NCBI RefSeq assembly: GCF_009852415.1
Contig: NZ_WOXS01000002.1
Coordinates: forward strand, 2,874,501 to 2,938,500
Length of the DNA: 64,000 nt
Reading direction: 5' to 3'
Origin: Streptomyces sp. Tu 3180
GTDB taxonomy: Bacteria > Actinomycetota > Actinomycetes > Streptomycetales > Streptomycetaceae
Shown here: one piece after another, positions 51,022-60,255 of the stretch
Layout: each line of letters opens with the position of its first letter
Numbering within the stretch: the stretch's first letter is position 1
The notes under the pieces: model-generated
Databases searched by the model: none
What the model was told of the DNA's origin: nothing
The model's input: only the letters and a program-made list of their open reading frames with translations
Translations under genes and position numbers: made by a program

Positions 51022-52590
51022 TCAGAGGGGGACGTCCTTCCTGACCGAGGCCCAGGCTTCGGGCAGGGCCGCCTCGGCGAGCTGCGCGCGGTGTTCCTCG
51101 CGGCCGTAGAGGACGCCGTAGGTGAAGGTGTTCTCGCCCGCCGCGTGGGCGACGGCGGACAGCTCGCGCAGGGTCCGGCGGGCCATGACGCTGTCCTGGT
51201 GGTCGCCGAGCAGGCTCTGGAGCGACTTCACGGACTTCACCAGGTTCTCCGCCGGTGCGCCGAGCGCGGGTGCGGCGGCCTCGGCCGCGTACCGGGTGCG
51301 CTTGGCCTTCTTGCGGGCCTCGTGCAGGGCGACGTCGCGGTCGTCGCCGGGCGGGAGGTCGAGGGCCCGGGTGACGAGGCCGGACAGCTTGTCGATGTCC
51401 TTGCGCACGGCCTTGGCGAGCACCTTGTCCGGCCGGGCGGCGGCCTTCTCGCGCAGCGGCGGGTCGGCGAGCAGGGCGTCCAGGGCGTCGAGCAGGGCGA
51501 GGTGGCGGCGGGAGTCGAGGATGCCGGTGAGGCGGCCGCGGGCTCCGCTGTGGCGGGCCTCGGACCAGGCGGTCAGCCGGTCGGCGACCGGGCCGGTGAC
51601 GAGGGCGGCGGGCAGGTCGTCCAGGGCCGTCCGCAGGCGCTCGGCGAGCACCTCCTGGTCGCGGTCCAGGCCCAGCTCGCCGGCGAGCCGTTTCAGGTCG
51701 GCGGCGATCGGGTCGGTGACCTCGCGGTCGAGGACGGCGCGGTAGGAGCGGAAGGTGCTGCGCAGGCGGCGGGTGGCGACCCTCATGCGGTGCACGGAGT
51801 CGGGCACGTCCTGGCGTACGGCGGGGTCGAGCTCGACGAGTGCGTCGCGCTGGGCGCGGACGTAGGCGAGGACGTGGTCGCCCGCGGTGGCGGGCGTGCC
51901 CACCGCCCGGGTCGCGCGTTTCCGCCGGGCTGCCGCCTCCGGTGCCGTGGCCGGTGCGGGCTGCTTCCCCTCGGGCCGGGCGGCCGCCGCCCGCGGTGCG
52001 GTCTCGGCCAGGGCCCTGGCCAGCTTCGACGCGGACTTCGAGGGACGCGCGCCCGCCTTGCGGAGCTTCTTCTCCACCCGGTCGAGGAAGGCGGGGTCGC
52101 CGCCGTCGGCGAGCTCGACCTCGATCTCGGTCCACCGGGCCGTGCCGCCGTCGCCGGTGAGGCGTTCGGCGTGCACGGCGTCGACGCTGACCTCGGCGAG
52201 GAGCCGGCCGTCGGGGTCGAGGAGGTGGCGTACGTCGCGGTCGGAGCGCAGCCGGACGACGGGGCGCAGTGCGTGCTCGCGGACGCGGGAGCGGACGAGG
52301 CGGGCGAGGCTCTCCGGGAGCTCGTCGGAGAGCGGGGCGCGGATCTCGTCCCGTACTCCGGGGGCGACGGGGAACTTGAGGTGCCAGCCGGCGTCGGAGC
52401 CGCCGGTGCGGCGGCGCAGGGTGAGGGAGGCCGCCGCCAGGCGTTCGTCGGCGGTGTCGTAGTAGGTGGCGTCGAGGTGGGAGACGCCCTTGTCCCGGAC
52501 GGACGCGACGCCGGGGACGCCGGTCAGGTCGGGCAGTGCGGTGTCCCCGCACTCGTACTTCCGCTCGATCTCTCGCTTGGTGTCCGCCAT
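51022..52590 (-). CDS. CYTH and CHAD domain-containing protein
   Basis: Protein of 522 residues. N-terminal CYTH domain (1-200) with the EIERKYEC motif (ExExK) and a beta-barrel of charged strands (LDATYYDTADERLAAASLTL, WHLKFPVAPGVRDEI). C-terminal CHAD domain (about 235-520), an alpha-helical fold with conserved His and Lys/Arg (VHRMRVATRRLRSTFRSYRA, ALHEARKKAKRTRYAAEA, LGDHQDSVMARRTLREL) that binds polyphosphate. Such fusions occur near polyphosphate kinases or metabolism of triphosphate compounds; activity is not established. TAGATT lies six bases before the ATG, with no Shine-Dalgarno. Upstream neighbour is rodA after 65 bases. Confidence 0.93.
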   Translation of the reverse strand: MADTKREIERKYECGDTALPDLTGVPGVASVRDKGVSHLDATYYDTADERLAAASLTLRRRTGGSDAGWHLKFPVAPGVRDEIRAPLSDELPESLARLVRSRVREHALRPVVRLRSDRDVRHLLDPDGRLLAEVSVDAVHAERLTGDGGTARWTEIEVELADGGDPAFLDRVEKKLRKAGARPSKSASKLARALAETAPRAAAARPEGKQPAPATAPEAAARRKRATRAVGTPATAGDHVLAYVRAQRDALVELDPAVRQDVPDSVHRMRVATRRLRSTFRSYRAVLDREVTDPIAADLKRLAGELGLDRDQEVLAERLRTALDDLPAALVTGPVADRLTAWSEARHSGARGRLTGILDSRRHLALLDALDALLADPPLREKAAARPDKVLAKAVRKDIDKLSGLVTRALDLPPGDDRDVALHEARKKAKRTRYAAEAAAPALGAPAENLVKSVKSLQSLLGDHQDSVMARRTLRELSAVAHAAGENTFTYGVLYGREEHRAQLAEAALPEAWASVRKDVPL

Positions 52591-52596
52591 GACCCG

Positions 52597-52602
52597 AATC
52601 TA
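52597..52602 (-). promoter_or_regulatory. candidate -10 box, leaderless CYTH-CHAD gene
   Basis: TAGATT six bases upstream of the ATG at 52590, just past the rodA stop. No clear -35. Confidence 0.45.
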
Positions 52603-52655
52603 GTCGGCCCGGGTGCGGGGCGGCAGGGGCCGCTCCGCACCGGGGGCACGGGGGG

Positions 52656-53858
52656 TCACGCGGACATGGGGCGCTGCACCCGGATGGACTGCAGCAGGCC
52701 GACCGCCAGCCATACGGCGAACATCGACGAGCCGCCGTAGGAGACGAACGGCAGGGGCAGGCCGGTGACGGGCATGATGCCGAGGGTCATGCCGATGTTC
52801 TCGAAGGACTGGAAGGCGAACCAGGCCACGATGCCGGCGGCGACGACGGTGCCGTAGAGGTCGGTGGTGTCGCGGGCGATGCGGCAGGCGCGCCAGAGGA
52901 TGACGCCGAGCAGGCCGATGATCAGTGCGCCGCCGACGAAGCCGAGTTCCTCGCCGGCGACGGTGAAGACGAAGTCGGTCTGCTGTTCGGGGACGAACTG
53001 GCCGGTGGTCTGCGAGCCCTGGAAGAGCCCGGAGCCGGTGAGGCCGCCGGAGCCGATGGCGATGCGGGCCTGGTTGGTGTTGTAGCCGACGCCGGCGGGG
53101 TCGAGTTCGGGGTTGGCGAAGGCGGCGAAGCGGTTGATCTGGTACTCGTCGAGCACGCCGAGCTGCCAGACGGTGATCGCGCCGGCCGCGCCTGCGCCGA
53201 GGAGGCCGAAGACCCACCGGTTGGAGGCGCCGGAGGCGAGGAGCACGCCGAGCACGATGATGACCATGACCATGACCGAGCCGAGGTCGGGCATGAGCAT
53301 CACGATCAGCATGGGGACGACGGCCAGGCCGAGCGCCTGGAGGACCGTGCGGTGGTCGGGGTAGGGCTTGTCGCCCGCGTCGACCCGGGCGGCGAGCAGC
53401 ATCGCCATGCCCAGGATGATCGTGACCTTCACGAACTCCGAGGGCTGGAGCGAGAAGCCGCCGCCGAGCTTGATCCAGGAGTGGGCGCCGTTGACGGTGG
53501 AGCCCAGGGGGGTGAGCACCAGCAGGATCAGGAAGACCGAGGCCCCGTACAGGAGGGGCACGGCCGTGCGCAGGGTGCGGTGGCCGAGCCAGACCGTGCC
53601 GATCATCAGGGCCAGCCCGATGCCGGTGTTGAGCCAGTGGCGGACCAGGAAGTAGTAAGGGTCGCCCTGGTTGAGCTCGGTGCGGTTGCGGGTGGCCGAG
53701 TAGACCAGGAGCGAGCCGAGCAGGGACAGGGCGAGCGCCGACAGCAGTATCGGCCAGTCGAGGCGCCGGGCGAGGGAGTCACGGGCGAAGACCCGTGTCC
53801 AGCCGGCCCGCTCCGGTCCGTATCCGGAGACCTGGAAGCTGTTCACGCCGCCGGTCAT
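52656..53858 (-). CDS. rodA: SEDS peptidoglycan polymerase RodA (Sfr)
   Basis: Protein of 400 residues with about ten membrane spans: LDWPILLSALALSLLGSLLV, the HSWIKLGGGFSLQPSEFVK loop (WIxxGxxxxQPSEF signature), MPDLGSVMVMVIIVLGVLL (catalytic-type Asp), and FENIGMTLGIMPVTGLPLPFVSYGGSSM. SEDS proteins polymerise lipid II with a cognate class B PBP. The ATG at 53858 overlaps the pbp2 stop as ATGA, binding the pair translationally. In S. coelicolor the homologue is called Sfr and belongs to the mre spore-wall gene set. Confidence 0.97.
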   Translation of the reverse strand: MTGGVNSFQVSGYGPERAGWTRVFARDSLARRLDWPILLSALALSLLGSLLVYSATRNRTELNQGDPYYFLVRHWLNTGIGLALMIGTVWLGHRTLRTAVPLLYGASVFLILLVLTPLGSTVNGAHSWIKLGGGFSLQPSEFVKVTIILGMAMLLAARVDAGDKPYPDHRTVLQALGLAVVPMLIVMLMPDLGSVMVMVIIVLGVLLASGASNRWVFGLLGAGAAGAITVWQLGVLDEYQINRFAAFANPELDPAGVGYNTNQARIAIGSGGLTGSGLFQGSQTTGQFVPEQQTDFVFTVAGEELGFVGGALIIGLLGVILWRACRIARDTTDLYGTVVAAGIVAWFAFQSFENIGMTLGIMPVTGLPLPFVSYGGSSMFAVWLAVGLLQSIRVQRPMSA

Positions 53859-56194
53859 GCCGCTGTCCTCCGCGCTCCGGTGCCGCCTCGTCCGTGGCGC
53901 GTGCGGCAGCGGGGGCGCCCGTCGCCCCGGCGTGGTCCGCCGTCCCGGCGCCGGTCGCGGCGCCGGGTGTCGCGGTTCCCGATCTCCGGTGAGGGGACGG
54001 TGGCCGCCTGCTGCTGGTCGGCGGGGTCCTCCTGGCCGTCCTGCGGGGCGGTGGCCCGCGCGTCGGGCGAGGGGGTCGCGCGGTCCTTGGCGGGGTCCTT
54101 GGAGAGCTTCGGGGACTTGATGGTGCCGTCCGTCCTGACCTCGGGGAGGTTCTTCTGCGGGGTGGGCAGGAGCGCCTTCTTCTCGTCGATCTCGCCGTCC
54201 GCGGAGACGCCGTACAGCGCGTTGTAGATGTTGCGCACGGCGGGGCCCGAGGCGCCGGAGCCGGTGCCACCCTGGGAGATCGTCATGACGATCGAGTAGT
54301 CCTCGGTGTAGGTGGCGAACCAGGAGGTGGTCTGCTTGCCGTAGACCTCGGCGGTACCGGTCTTGGCGTGCATCGGGATCTCGTCCTGCGGCCAGCCCCC
54401 GAACCGCCAGGCGGCCGTACCGCGGGTGGCGACTCCCTCGAGGGCTGCGTCTATCTCCTTGAGGGTCTTCTTCGTCAGCGGCAGCTTGCCGTGCGCCTGG
54501 GGCTCGATCTCGGTGACCGTCTTCCCGTCGGGGCTGATGACGGCCTTGCCGACGGTGGGGGCGTAGAGGGTGCCGCCGTTGGCGAGGGCCGCGTAGATGG
54601 TGGCCATCTGGATGGGGGTGACGAGGGTGTCGCCCTGGCCGATGGAGTAGTTGACGGAGTCACCGGCGCGCAGCCGGTTGCCTTCGAGGCAGTTCTCGTA
54701 GGCGATGCGCTCGGCGTAGCTGCCGTCCTTCTTGCCGGTCTTGCACCAGGCGTCCTTGTTGGCCTTCCAGTAGTCCAGCTTCCACTGGCGGTCGGGGACG
54801 CGGCCGGTGACCTCGTTGGGCAGGTCGATGCCGGTCTCCTCGCCGAGGCCGAACTGGTGGGCGGTCTTGTAGAACCAGTCGTCGGGGTTCTTCTTCGGCT
54901 TGTTGCCGCCGTCGCGCTTCCACTCCTCGTGGGAGAGGCGGTAGAAGACGGTGTCGCAGGAGACCTCGAGGGCGCGGCCGAGGCTGATCGGGCCGTGGTT
55001 CTGGGATTCGAAGTTCTTGAAGACCTGGCCGCCGATGGAGTACGAGCTGGAGCAGTCGTAGGGGCCGTCGAAGGAGTAGCCGGCGTTCACCGCGGCGGCC
55101 GTCGGGATGACCTTGAAGATGGAGCCGGGTGCCGACTGGCCCTGGATGGCGCGGTTGAGCAGCGGGTAGTTGGACTTCTTTCCGGTGAGGGCGGCGTAGT
55201 CCTTGGCGGAGATGCCGCCGACCCAGGCGTTGGGGTCGTACGTCGGGTTGGAGGCCATGGCGACGACGCGCCCGGTCTTGGCCTCCATGACGACGACGGC
55301 TCCGGAGTCGGCCTCGTAGAGGCGGTTGGTGTTGCGGTCCATCACCTTGCGGGCGGCCTTCATCGCCTCGTTCAGCTCGTACTCGGCGATCCGCTGGACG
55401 CGGGCGTCGACGCTGGTGACGAGGTTGGCGCCGGGCTGGGCGGGATCGGACTGGGCCTGGCCGATGACGCGGCCGAGCTTGTCGACCTCGTAGCGGGTGA
55501 CGCCGGCCTTGCCGCGCAGCTGTCTGTCGTACTGGCGCTCCAGGCCGGAGCGGCCGACCATGTCGGAGCGCAGGTAGGGCGAGCTGGTGTCCTGCGCCTT
55601 CTGGATCTCCTCGTCGGTGACGGGCGAGAGGTAGCCGAGCACCTGGGCGGTGTTGGCCTTGCCGGGGCTCGGGTAGCGGCGCAGGGCCTGCGGTTCGGCG
55701 GTGATGCCGGGGAAGTCCTCGGCGCGTTCGCGGATCTGCAGGGCCTGCTTGGGGGTGGCCTCGTCGGTGATGGGGATGGGCTGGTACGGCGAGCCGTTCC
55801 AGCAGGGCTGGGGGGTTTCGGCGTCGCAGAGCCGGACCTTCTCCATGACCTCCTTGGGGGCCATGCCGAGGACGCCGGCGAGTTTGGTGAGGACCGCCTC
55901 GCCGTCGTCCTTCATCTTCAGCAGGTCGGTGCGGGAGGCGGAGACGACCAGGCGGGTCTCGTTGTCGGCGAGGGGGACGCCGCGCGCGTCCAGGATGGAG
56001 CCGCGGACCGCGGGCTGGACGACCTGCTGGACGTGGTTGCCGGAGGCCTCCTTGGCGTACTGGTCGCCCTCGCGGATCTGGAGGTACCACAGGCGTCCGC
56101 CGAGGGTGCCGAGGAGGGAGAGGACGAGGACCTGGATGACGACGAGCCGGATCTGGACCCGTGGACTGCGACCGGTCTCGGGGATGTTGGTCAC
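53855..56194 (-). CDS. mrdA: penicillin-binding protein 2 (class B transpeptidase)
   Basis: Protein of 779 residues. GTG at 56194 with GGAGGAG eight bases upstream. One N-terminal anchor (IRLVVIQVLVLSLLGTLGG), a PBP dimerisation domain with RGSILDARGVPLADNE, and a transpeptidase domain with active Ser in QSAPGSIFKVIPT (SxxK, about 357), SVNYS (SxN, about 512) and AKTGTAEV (KTG, about 609). The last 130 residues are disordered, ending in an arginine-rich tail (RDTRRRDRRRDGGPRRG). It is the RodA partner for lateral or spore wall synthesis; PBP2 of S. coelicolor works with MreBCD during sporulation and is reported to be a kinase target. Confidence 0.95.
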   Translation of the reverse strand: MTNIPETGRSPRVQIRLVVIQVLVLSLLGTLGGRLWYLQIREGDQYAKEASGNHVQQVVQPAVRGSILDARGVPLADNETRLVVSASRTDLLKMKDDGEAVLTKLAGVLGMAPKEVMEKVRLCDAETPQPCWNGSPYQPIPITDEATPKQALQIRERAEDFPGITAEPQALRRYPSPGKANTAQVLGYLSPVTDEEIQKAQDTSSPYLRSDMVGRSGLERQYDRQLRGKAGVTRYEVDKLGRVIGQAQSDPAQPGANLVTSVDARVQRIAEYELNEAMKAARKVMDRNTNRLYEADSGAVVVMEAKTGRVVAMASNPTYDPNAWVGGISAKDYAALTGKKSNYPLLNRAIQGQSAPGSIFKVIPTAAAVNAGYSFDGPYDCSSSYSIGGQVFKNFESQNHGPISLGRALEVSCDTVFYRLSHEEWKRDGGNKPKKNPDDWFYKTAHQFGLGEETGIDLPNEVTGRVPDRQWKLDYWKANKDAWCKTGKKDGSYAERIAYENCLEGNRLRAGDSVNYSIGQGDTLVTPIQMATIYAALANGGTLYAPTVGKAVISPDGKTVTEIEPQAHGKLPLTKKTLKEIDAALEGVATRGTAAWRFGGWPQDEIPMHAKTGTAEVYGKQTTSWFATYTEDYSIVMTISQGGTGSGASGPAVRNIYNALYGVSADGEIDEKKALLPTPQKNLPEVRTDGTIKSPKLSKDPAKDRATPSPDARATAPQDGQEDPADQQQAATVPSPEIGNRDTRRRDRRRDGGPRRGDGRPRCRTRHGRGGTGARRTAA

Positions 56195-56309
56195 GCGGTC
56201 TGCTCCTCCTCTCCGGGCGCGCACATGTGTGCGGGTACGAGTGATGAACGGCCGTCCCGTGCGGCGGGGTTCCGTCGCCGCACGCCCGTTCGGGTGAAGT
56301 CCGGTGAGG

Positions 56310-56978
56310 TCACAGGCGCTTGACCCCCTTGATGCGTCCGGCGCGGGCCACCCGCGCCCGGGCCGCCTTCACCCGCAGGCCGCTCCGCTGCGCGCCGATG
56401 CGCAGCCCGGTGCCGCCGGAGAGCCAGCCGGAGGAGATGTCGCCGGCCTTGGCGGAGTTCGTCTCGGCGAGCGGGTCGTTCTCGGCGCGCCGGGCCAGGG
56501 CCATCACGCCGGGGACGACGAACGGCGCGAGCAGCAGGTCGTACAGCGCGGCGGTGAACAGCAGCCCGCCGAGGCCGACATGGCGGGCGGCGGTGTCGCC
56601 GACGAGGGCGCCGACGCCGGCGTAGAGCAGGGTGGAGCCGAGCGCGGCGGCGACGACCACGACCATGGGGCCGGTGGCCGACTTCACCTGGCCGCTCTCG
56701 GGTTTGACGAGTCCGGCGAGGTAGCCGATGACGCACAGCACGAGGGCGTAGCGGCCGGCGGCGTGGTCGGCGGGCGGGGCGAGGTCGGCGAGGAGTCCGG
56801 CGGCGAAGCCGACGAGGGCGCCCCCGACGTGGCCGTAGACCAGCGCGAGGCCGAGGACGGTGAGCAGCAGCAGGTCGGGGACGGCGCCCGGGAGGTGGAG
56901 GCGGGCGAGGACGCTCACCTGGACCACCAGGGCGACGACGATCAGCGAGCTGGAGAGCAGGATCCGGTTGACGCGCAT
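56310..56978 (-). CDS. mreD: rod shape-determining protein MreD
   Basis: Protein of 222 residues with five to six membrane spans: ILLSSSLIVVALVVQVSVLA, VPDLLLLTVLGLALVYG, GALVGFAAGLLADLAPP (the conserved Gly-Leu-Asp segment), ALVLCVIGYLAGLV, MVVVVAAALGSTLLYAGVGA and LLFTAALYDLLLAPFVVPGV. The C-terminal 50 residues are basic and cytoplasmic. ATG at 56978 with GGAG upstream, 13 bases after the mreC stop, so the two are co-transcribed. pbp2 follows after 115 bases. Confidence 0.93.
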   Translation of the reverse strand: MRVNRILLSSSLIVVALVVQVSVLARLHLPGAVPDLLLLTVLGLALVYGHVGGALVGFAAGLLADLAPPADHAAGRYALVLCVIGYLAGLVKPESGQVKSATGPMVVVVAAALGSTLLYAGVGALVGDTAARHVGLGGLLFTAALYDLLLAPFVVPGVMALARRAENDPLAETNSAKAGDISSGWLSGGTGLRIGAQRSGLRVKAARARVARAGRIKGVKRL

Positions 56979-56991
56979 GGGGTGACAGCTC

Positions 56992-57933
56992 CTACTGCTC
57001 TGGCTGGGTCTGGCCGTCGGCGGGGGCGGAGGGCGTGACGGTCACCGTCACGGTCGGCGTGGGCTTCGGCTCGGCCTTCTCGGGCAGCACGGTGTCGCGC
57101 GGGTCCTTCCCGGGGGCCTGCACGACGACGCCGACGATGTCGAGCTTGCTGAAGCTGACGAACGGGGTGACGTAGAGGGTGCGGGTGAGGTCGCCGCCGG
57201 AGGGGTCGACGCGGGAGACGACGCCGACGGGGACGCCGGGCACGAACGGCTTGTCGGCCTGCGAGCCGAAGGTGACCAGGCGGTCGCCCTTCTTGACCTC
57301 GGCCTTGCCGTTGAGGAGTTCGACGCGCAGCGGGCGGTCGCCCTGGCCGGAGGCGAAGCCGAGTTCGTCGGTGGCCTCCATGCGGGTGCCGACGGTGAAG
57401 TCGGGGTCGCTGGCGAGCAGCACGGTGGCGGTGCTCGGGCCCACGGTGGTGACGCGGCCGACGAGTCCGTCGCCGTTGAGGACGGTCATGTCGCGCTTGA
57501 TGCCGTCCTCGGCGCCGACGTCGATGGTGATGGTCCAGGAGAAGCCCTGGGCGGCTCCTATGGCGATGACCTGGGCGCCCTTGATGCCGTACTGGCCCTG
57601 CCCGGCGGTCTTCAGCATCTTGTCGAGCTGCCTCAGCCGGCTGCGGTCGCGGTCGTCGCTGCCGAGTTCGGCCTTGAGCGCGGCGTTCTCCCGCTCCAGC
57701 ACGGCGAGCCGGTCGTGGCGGTCGCCGGACTCGCGGATCGCGGAGACCGCGTTGCCGATCGGGTCGACCGCGCCCGACACCCCGTTCTCGATGGGACCGA
57801 AGACCGTCGCCGCGGCCTGCCGGGCGCCGTCGACCGGTGAATCCTCTCCGCCGCGGATGTCCACCGTGATCAGTGCGAACGCGATGGCGATCAGCAGCAC
57901 CAGGAGCAGCCGGCTCTCTCGTGTGTCCCTCAC
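56992..57933 (-). CDS. mreC: rod shape-determining protein MreC
   Basis: Protein of 313 residues: short cytoplasmic start, one membrane span (LLLVLLIAIAFALITVDI), a coiled coil (about 70-110, LAVLERENAALKAELGSDDRD), and the MreC beta-domain (VIAIGAAQGFSWTITIDVGA, DGLVGRVTTVGPSTATVLL, VTFGSQADKPFVPGVPVGVV). A Thr/Pro/Val tail (TPTVTVTVTPSAPADGQ) follows, possibly exposed in the wall. GTG start without a strong ribosome binding site. A hairpin between mreB and mreC means mreCD-pbp2-rodA may also have their own promoter. Confidence 0.93.
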   Translation of the reverse strand: MRDTRESRLLLVLLIAIAFALITVDIRGGEDSPVDGARQAAATVFGPIENGVSGAVDPIGNAVSAIRESGDRHDRLAVLERENAALKAELGSDDRDRSRLRQLDKMLKTAGQGQYGIKGAQVIAIGAAQGFSWTITIDVGAEDGIKRDMTVLNGDGLVGRVTTVGPSTATVLLASDPDFTVGTRMEATDELGFASGQGDRPLRVELLNGKAEVKKGDRLVTFGSQADKPFVPGVPVGVVSRVDPSGGDLTRTLYVTPFVSFSKLDIVGVVVQAPGKDPRDTVLPEKAEPKPTPTVTVTVTPSAPADGQTQPEQ

Positions 57934-58032
57934 GTGCGGCGGCCGTGCCTTCCTCGTCGAGAACGGGTATGGGATATCGGTTTGTTCGGACGCGCGGAGG
58001 CGTCGGGGGAGTTCATGCCTCTATATCAACGA

Positions 58033-58068
58033 TCCGCCGTACGGAAGCCGATCGTCCCGTACGGCGGA
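58033..58068 (-). terminator. hairpin between mreB and mreC
   Basis: Perfect 12-bp arms TCCGCCGTACGG and complement, twelve-base loop, 15 bases after the mreB stop. No T-run. Probably a partial terminator that lowers mreCD expression relative to mreB. Confidence 0.8.
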
Positions 58069-58082
58069 ATCGAGGAGTCGTG

Positions 58083-59114
58083 TCATCTGCGCGGCTGGGC
58101 GTCCAGCACCTGCTGGAGCGCCTCGAACTCCTCGACGCACTTGCCGGAGCCGAGCGCCACGCTGTCCAGCGGATCCTCCGCGATGTGGATCGGCATGCCC
58201 GTCTCCCGGCGCAGCCGCTCGTCCAGCCCCCGCAGCAGCGCTCCGCCGCCGGTCAGGACGATGCCCCGGTCCATGATGTCGCCGGACAGCTCCGGCGGGC
58301 ACTTGTCGAGGGTCGTCTTGACGGCGTCGACGATGGCGTTGACGGGTTCCTCGATCGCCTTGCGCACTTCCGCGGCGGAGACGACCACCGTCTTGGGCAG
58401 CCCGGAGACGAGGTCCCGGCCGCGGATTTCGGTGTGCTCGTCGGTGTCCAGGTCGTACGCCGAACCGATCGTGATCTTGATCTGTTCGGCCGTCCGCTCG
58501 CCCAGCAGGAGGGAGTACTCCTTCTTGATGTGCTGGATGATCGCGTTGTCCAGCTCGTCGCCCGCGACGCGGATGGACTGGGCGGTGACGATGCCGCCGA
58601 GGGAGATGACCGCGACCTCCGTGGTGCCGCCGCCGATGTCCACCACCATGTTGCCGGTGGCCTCGTGGACCGGCAGCCCGGAGCCGATGGCGGCGGCCAT
58701 GGGCTCCTCGATGATGTGCACCTGACGGGCGCCGGCCTGGGACGACGCCTCGATGACGGCGCGGCGCTCGACGCCGGTGATGCCCGAGGGCACACAGACG
58801 ACGACCCGCGGACGAGCCAGGTACCTCCGCTTGTGGATCTTCAGGATGAAGTAGCGGAGCATCCGCTCGGTGATCTCGAAGTCGGCGATGACGCCGTCCT
58901 TCAGCGGACGTACGGCAACGATGTTGCCGGGCGTGCGCCCGATCATCTTCTTCGCTTCGGCACCGACCGCGAGGATCCCACCGGTGTTGGTGTTGATCGC
59001 GACGACGGACGGCTCGTTGAGTACGATCCCGCGACCCCTGACGTACACCAGCGTGTTGGCGGTCCCGAGGTCGACAGCCATGTCACGGCCGATGAACGAC
59101 ATTGAGTTCCCCAT
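58083..59114 (-). CDS. mreB: rod shape-determining protein MreB
   Basis: Protein of 343 residues, an actin-fold ATPase: [73 protein letters not shown] and [16 protein letters not shown]. It polymerises under the membrane and, in Streptomyces, acts mainly in sporulation septa and the spore wall, not tip growth. ATG 59114 (MGNSMSFIG) is the customary start; ATG 59102 has GGGGA five bases upstream and may be the true one. A 300-base upstream region reaches back to the ndk terminator and should hold its promoters. Confidence 0.96.
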   Translation of the reverse strand: MGNSMSFIGRDMAVDLGTANTLVYVRGRGIVLNEPSVVAINTNTGGILAVGAEAKKMIGRTPGNIVAVRPLKDGVIADFEITERMLRYFILKIHKRRYLARPRVVVCVPSGITGVERRAVIEASSQAGARQVHIIEEPMAAAIGSGLPVHEATGNMVVDIGGGTTEVAVISLGGIVTAQSIRVAGDELDNAIIQHIKKEYSLLLGERTAEQIKITIGSAYDLDTDEHTEIRGRDLVSGLPKTVVVSAAEVRKAIEEPVNAIVDAVKTTLDKCPPELSGDIMDRGIVLTGGGALLRGLDERLRRETGMPIHIAEDPLDSVALGSGKCVEEFEALQQVLDAQPRR

Positions 59115-59318
59115 CAGGATTCGTCTGGCCTCCCCACGAGCTTTTGAGGGCTTTTCAGGTCGGCGAGGTGGGTGCTGTGACGTGAAGGCTTCCATGGTAG
59201 ACGCGCCTTCGCGAACACTGCGCGAGGGTCTTCGCCATTGTCATCCGATGGCGCGCCCCGCTGCTTGTGGAGACGGGCCATCGGGGGCATCCGTTCCCCC
59301 GAACGCCGTGCATATGCC
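59115..59318 (-). promoter_or_regulatory. mreB upstream region
   Basis: About 200 bases between the ndk terminator and mreB with no gene on either strand. A frame in phase with mreB opens at ATG 59195 inside TCTACCATGG but lacks a ribosome binding site and family similarity. Promoter elements could not be fixed with confidence. Confidence 0.4.
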
Positions 59319-59352
59319 AAAAAAGGGTCCGGGGGCAAAACCCCCGGACCCT
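59319..59352 (-). terminator. intrinsic terminator of ndk
   Basis: Twelve-base perfect arms (AGGGTCCGGGGG with CCCCCGGACCCT), five-base loop, followed on the minus strand by six Ts. One of three classical T-run terminators seen here, 66 bases past the ndk stop. Confidence 0.93.
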
Positions 59353-59418
59353 CCGACGGGCGGCCAAGGCGGACAAAGACGCCGTGCGCGGCCGCGACGT
59401 GATCGTTATGAGCCGCCG

Positions 59419-59832
59419 TTACGCCCGCCCCGGGAAGAAGATCTTCACCTCGCGCTCGGCGGACTCCTCGGAGTCGGAGGCGTGGATCAGGTTCTCCCGG
59501 ACGATCACGCCGAAGTCCCCGCGGATCGAACCCGGGGCCGCGGCGATCGGGTCGGTGGGACCGGCCAGTTGGCGCAGTCCCTCGATGACCCGCTCACCCT
59601 CGACGATCATCGCCACGACCGGCCCGGAGGCCATGAACTCCACCAGCGGCTCGTAGAACGGCTTGCCCTTGTGCTCGCCGTAGTGCTGCTCCAGCGTGTC
59701 CTGGTCCAGGGTGCGCAGCTCCAGCGCGGTGATCCGCCAGCCGGCCTTGCGCTCGATGCGGCTGATGATCTCGCCGGTCAGGCCGCGACGGACGGCGTCG
59801 GGCTTGAGGAGGACGAGGGTGCGCTGGCTCAC
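59419..59832 (-). CDS. ndk: nucleoside diphosphate kinase
   Basis: Protein of 137 residues: TLVLLKPDAVRRGLTGEIIS (ATP site lysine), HYGEHKGKPFYEPLVEFMAS, GPTDPIAAAPGSIRGDFG and the active-site histidine in ENLIHASDSEESAEREV (about residue 117; Ala replaces the usual Gly after His). It balances NTP pools by phosphate transfer through phosphohistidine. GTG at 59832 with AAGGAG eight bases upstream. Follows the DUF4233 gene by 65 bases and ends in an intrinsic terminator, so folC-DUF4233-ndk may form one unit. Confidence 0.98.
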   Translation of the reverse strand: MSQRTLVLLKPDAVRRGLTGEIISRIERKAGWRITALELRTLDQDTLEQHYGEHKGKPFYEPLVEFMASGPVVAMIVEGERVIEGLRQLAGPTDPIAAAPGSIRGDFGVIVRENLIHASDSEESAEREVKIFFPGRA

Positions 59833-59897
59833 GGCGGAACTCCTTGTGCGTCAAGTGGTGCGGGGTGATGAGGTTACCGGGCGTGTCGGGGCGTCCG

Positions 59898-60248
59898 TCA
59901 CACAGCGTCAGGCTGGTCGGCCTGGGCGGCGAACCGGGCCTTCACCTCGTCCACCTTCCGCCCGAAATGCACCGACGCCCACCACAGCACCGCGAACACC
60001 ACACCGAGGAAGAACATCGTCGGGACGACGAAGCCGGAGGCGACCAGGGCGACCTGCAGCACCCAGCCGAGCGCCACGCCGCCGGGCCGGGTGATCGTCC
60101 CGCACAGGGCCACGCTCAGGAACATGGCGATGCCGCACACGGTCCACACGGTGCCCATGGACAGGTCCGGGTCCTTCATCGCGACCAGTCCGGCGAAGCC
60201 GACGATGAAGAACTCGCCGATCAGCGTCGAAGCACAGAGCGTACGCAC
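59898..60248 (-). CDS. DUF4233 membrane protein
   Basis: Protein of 116 residues with three to four hydrophobic segments (TLIGEFFIVGFAGLVAMKD, VCGIAMFLSVALCGTITR, ALGWVLQVALVASGFVVPTM, FFLGVVFAVLWWASVHFG) and a short charged tail. DUF4233 is typically found directly after folC in actinobacteria; function unknown. GTG at 60248 (MRTLCASTLI) with GAGGAAACC upstream, seven bases after the folC stop, so it is co-transcribed and probably coupled. Longer frames upstream overlap folC and are not favoured. Confidence 0.92.
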   Translation of the reverse strand: MRTLCASTLIGEFFIVGFAGLVAMKDPDLSMGTVWTVCGIAMFLSVALCGTITRPGGVALGWVLQVALVASGFVVPTMFFLGVVFAVLWWASVHFGRKVDEVKARFAAQADQPDAV

Positions 60249-60255
60249 GGTTTCC

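Noticed and set aside
53855..54000. Frameshift in the arginine-rich tail of PBP2
   Set aside because: The tail is odd, but the stop overlaps the rodA start as ATGA, as expected for an intact operon, and the preceding frame is continuous.
59115..59195. Longer MreB starting at ATG 59195
   Set aside because: In frame, but no ribosome binding site and the extra 27 residues do not resemble MreB N termini; 343 residues is the expected length.
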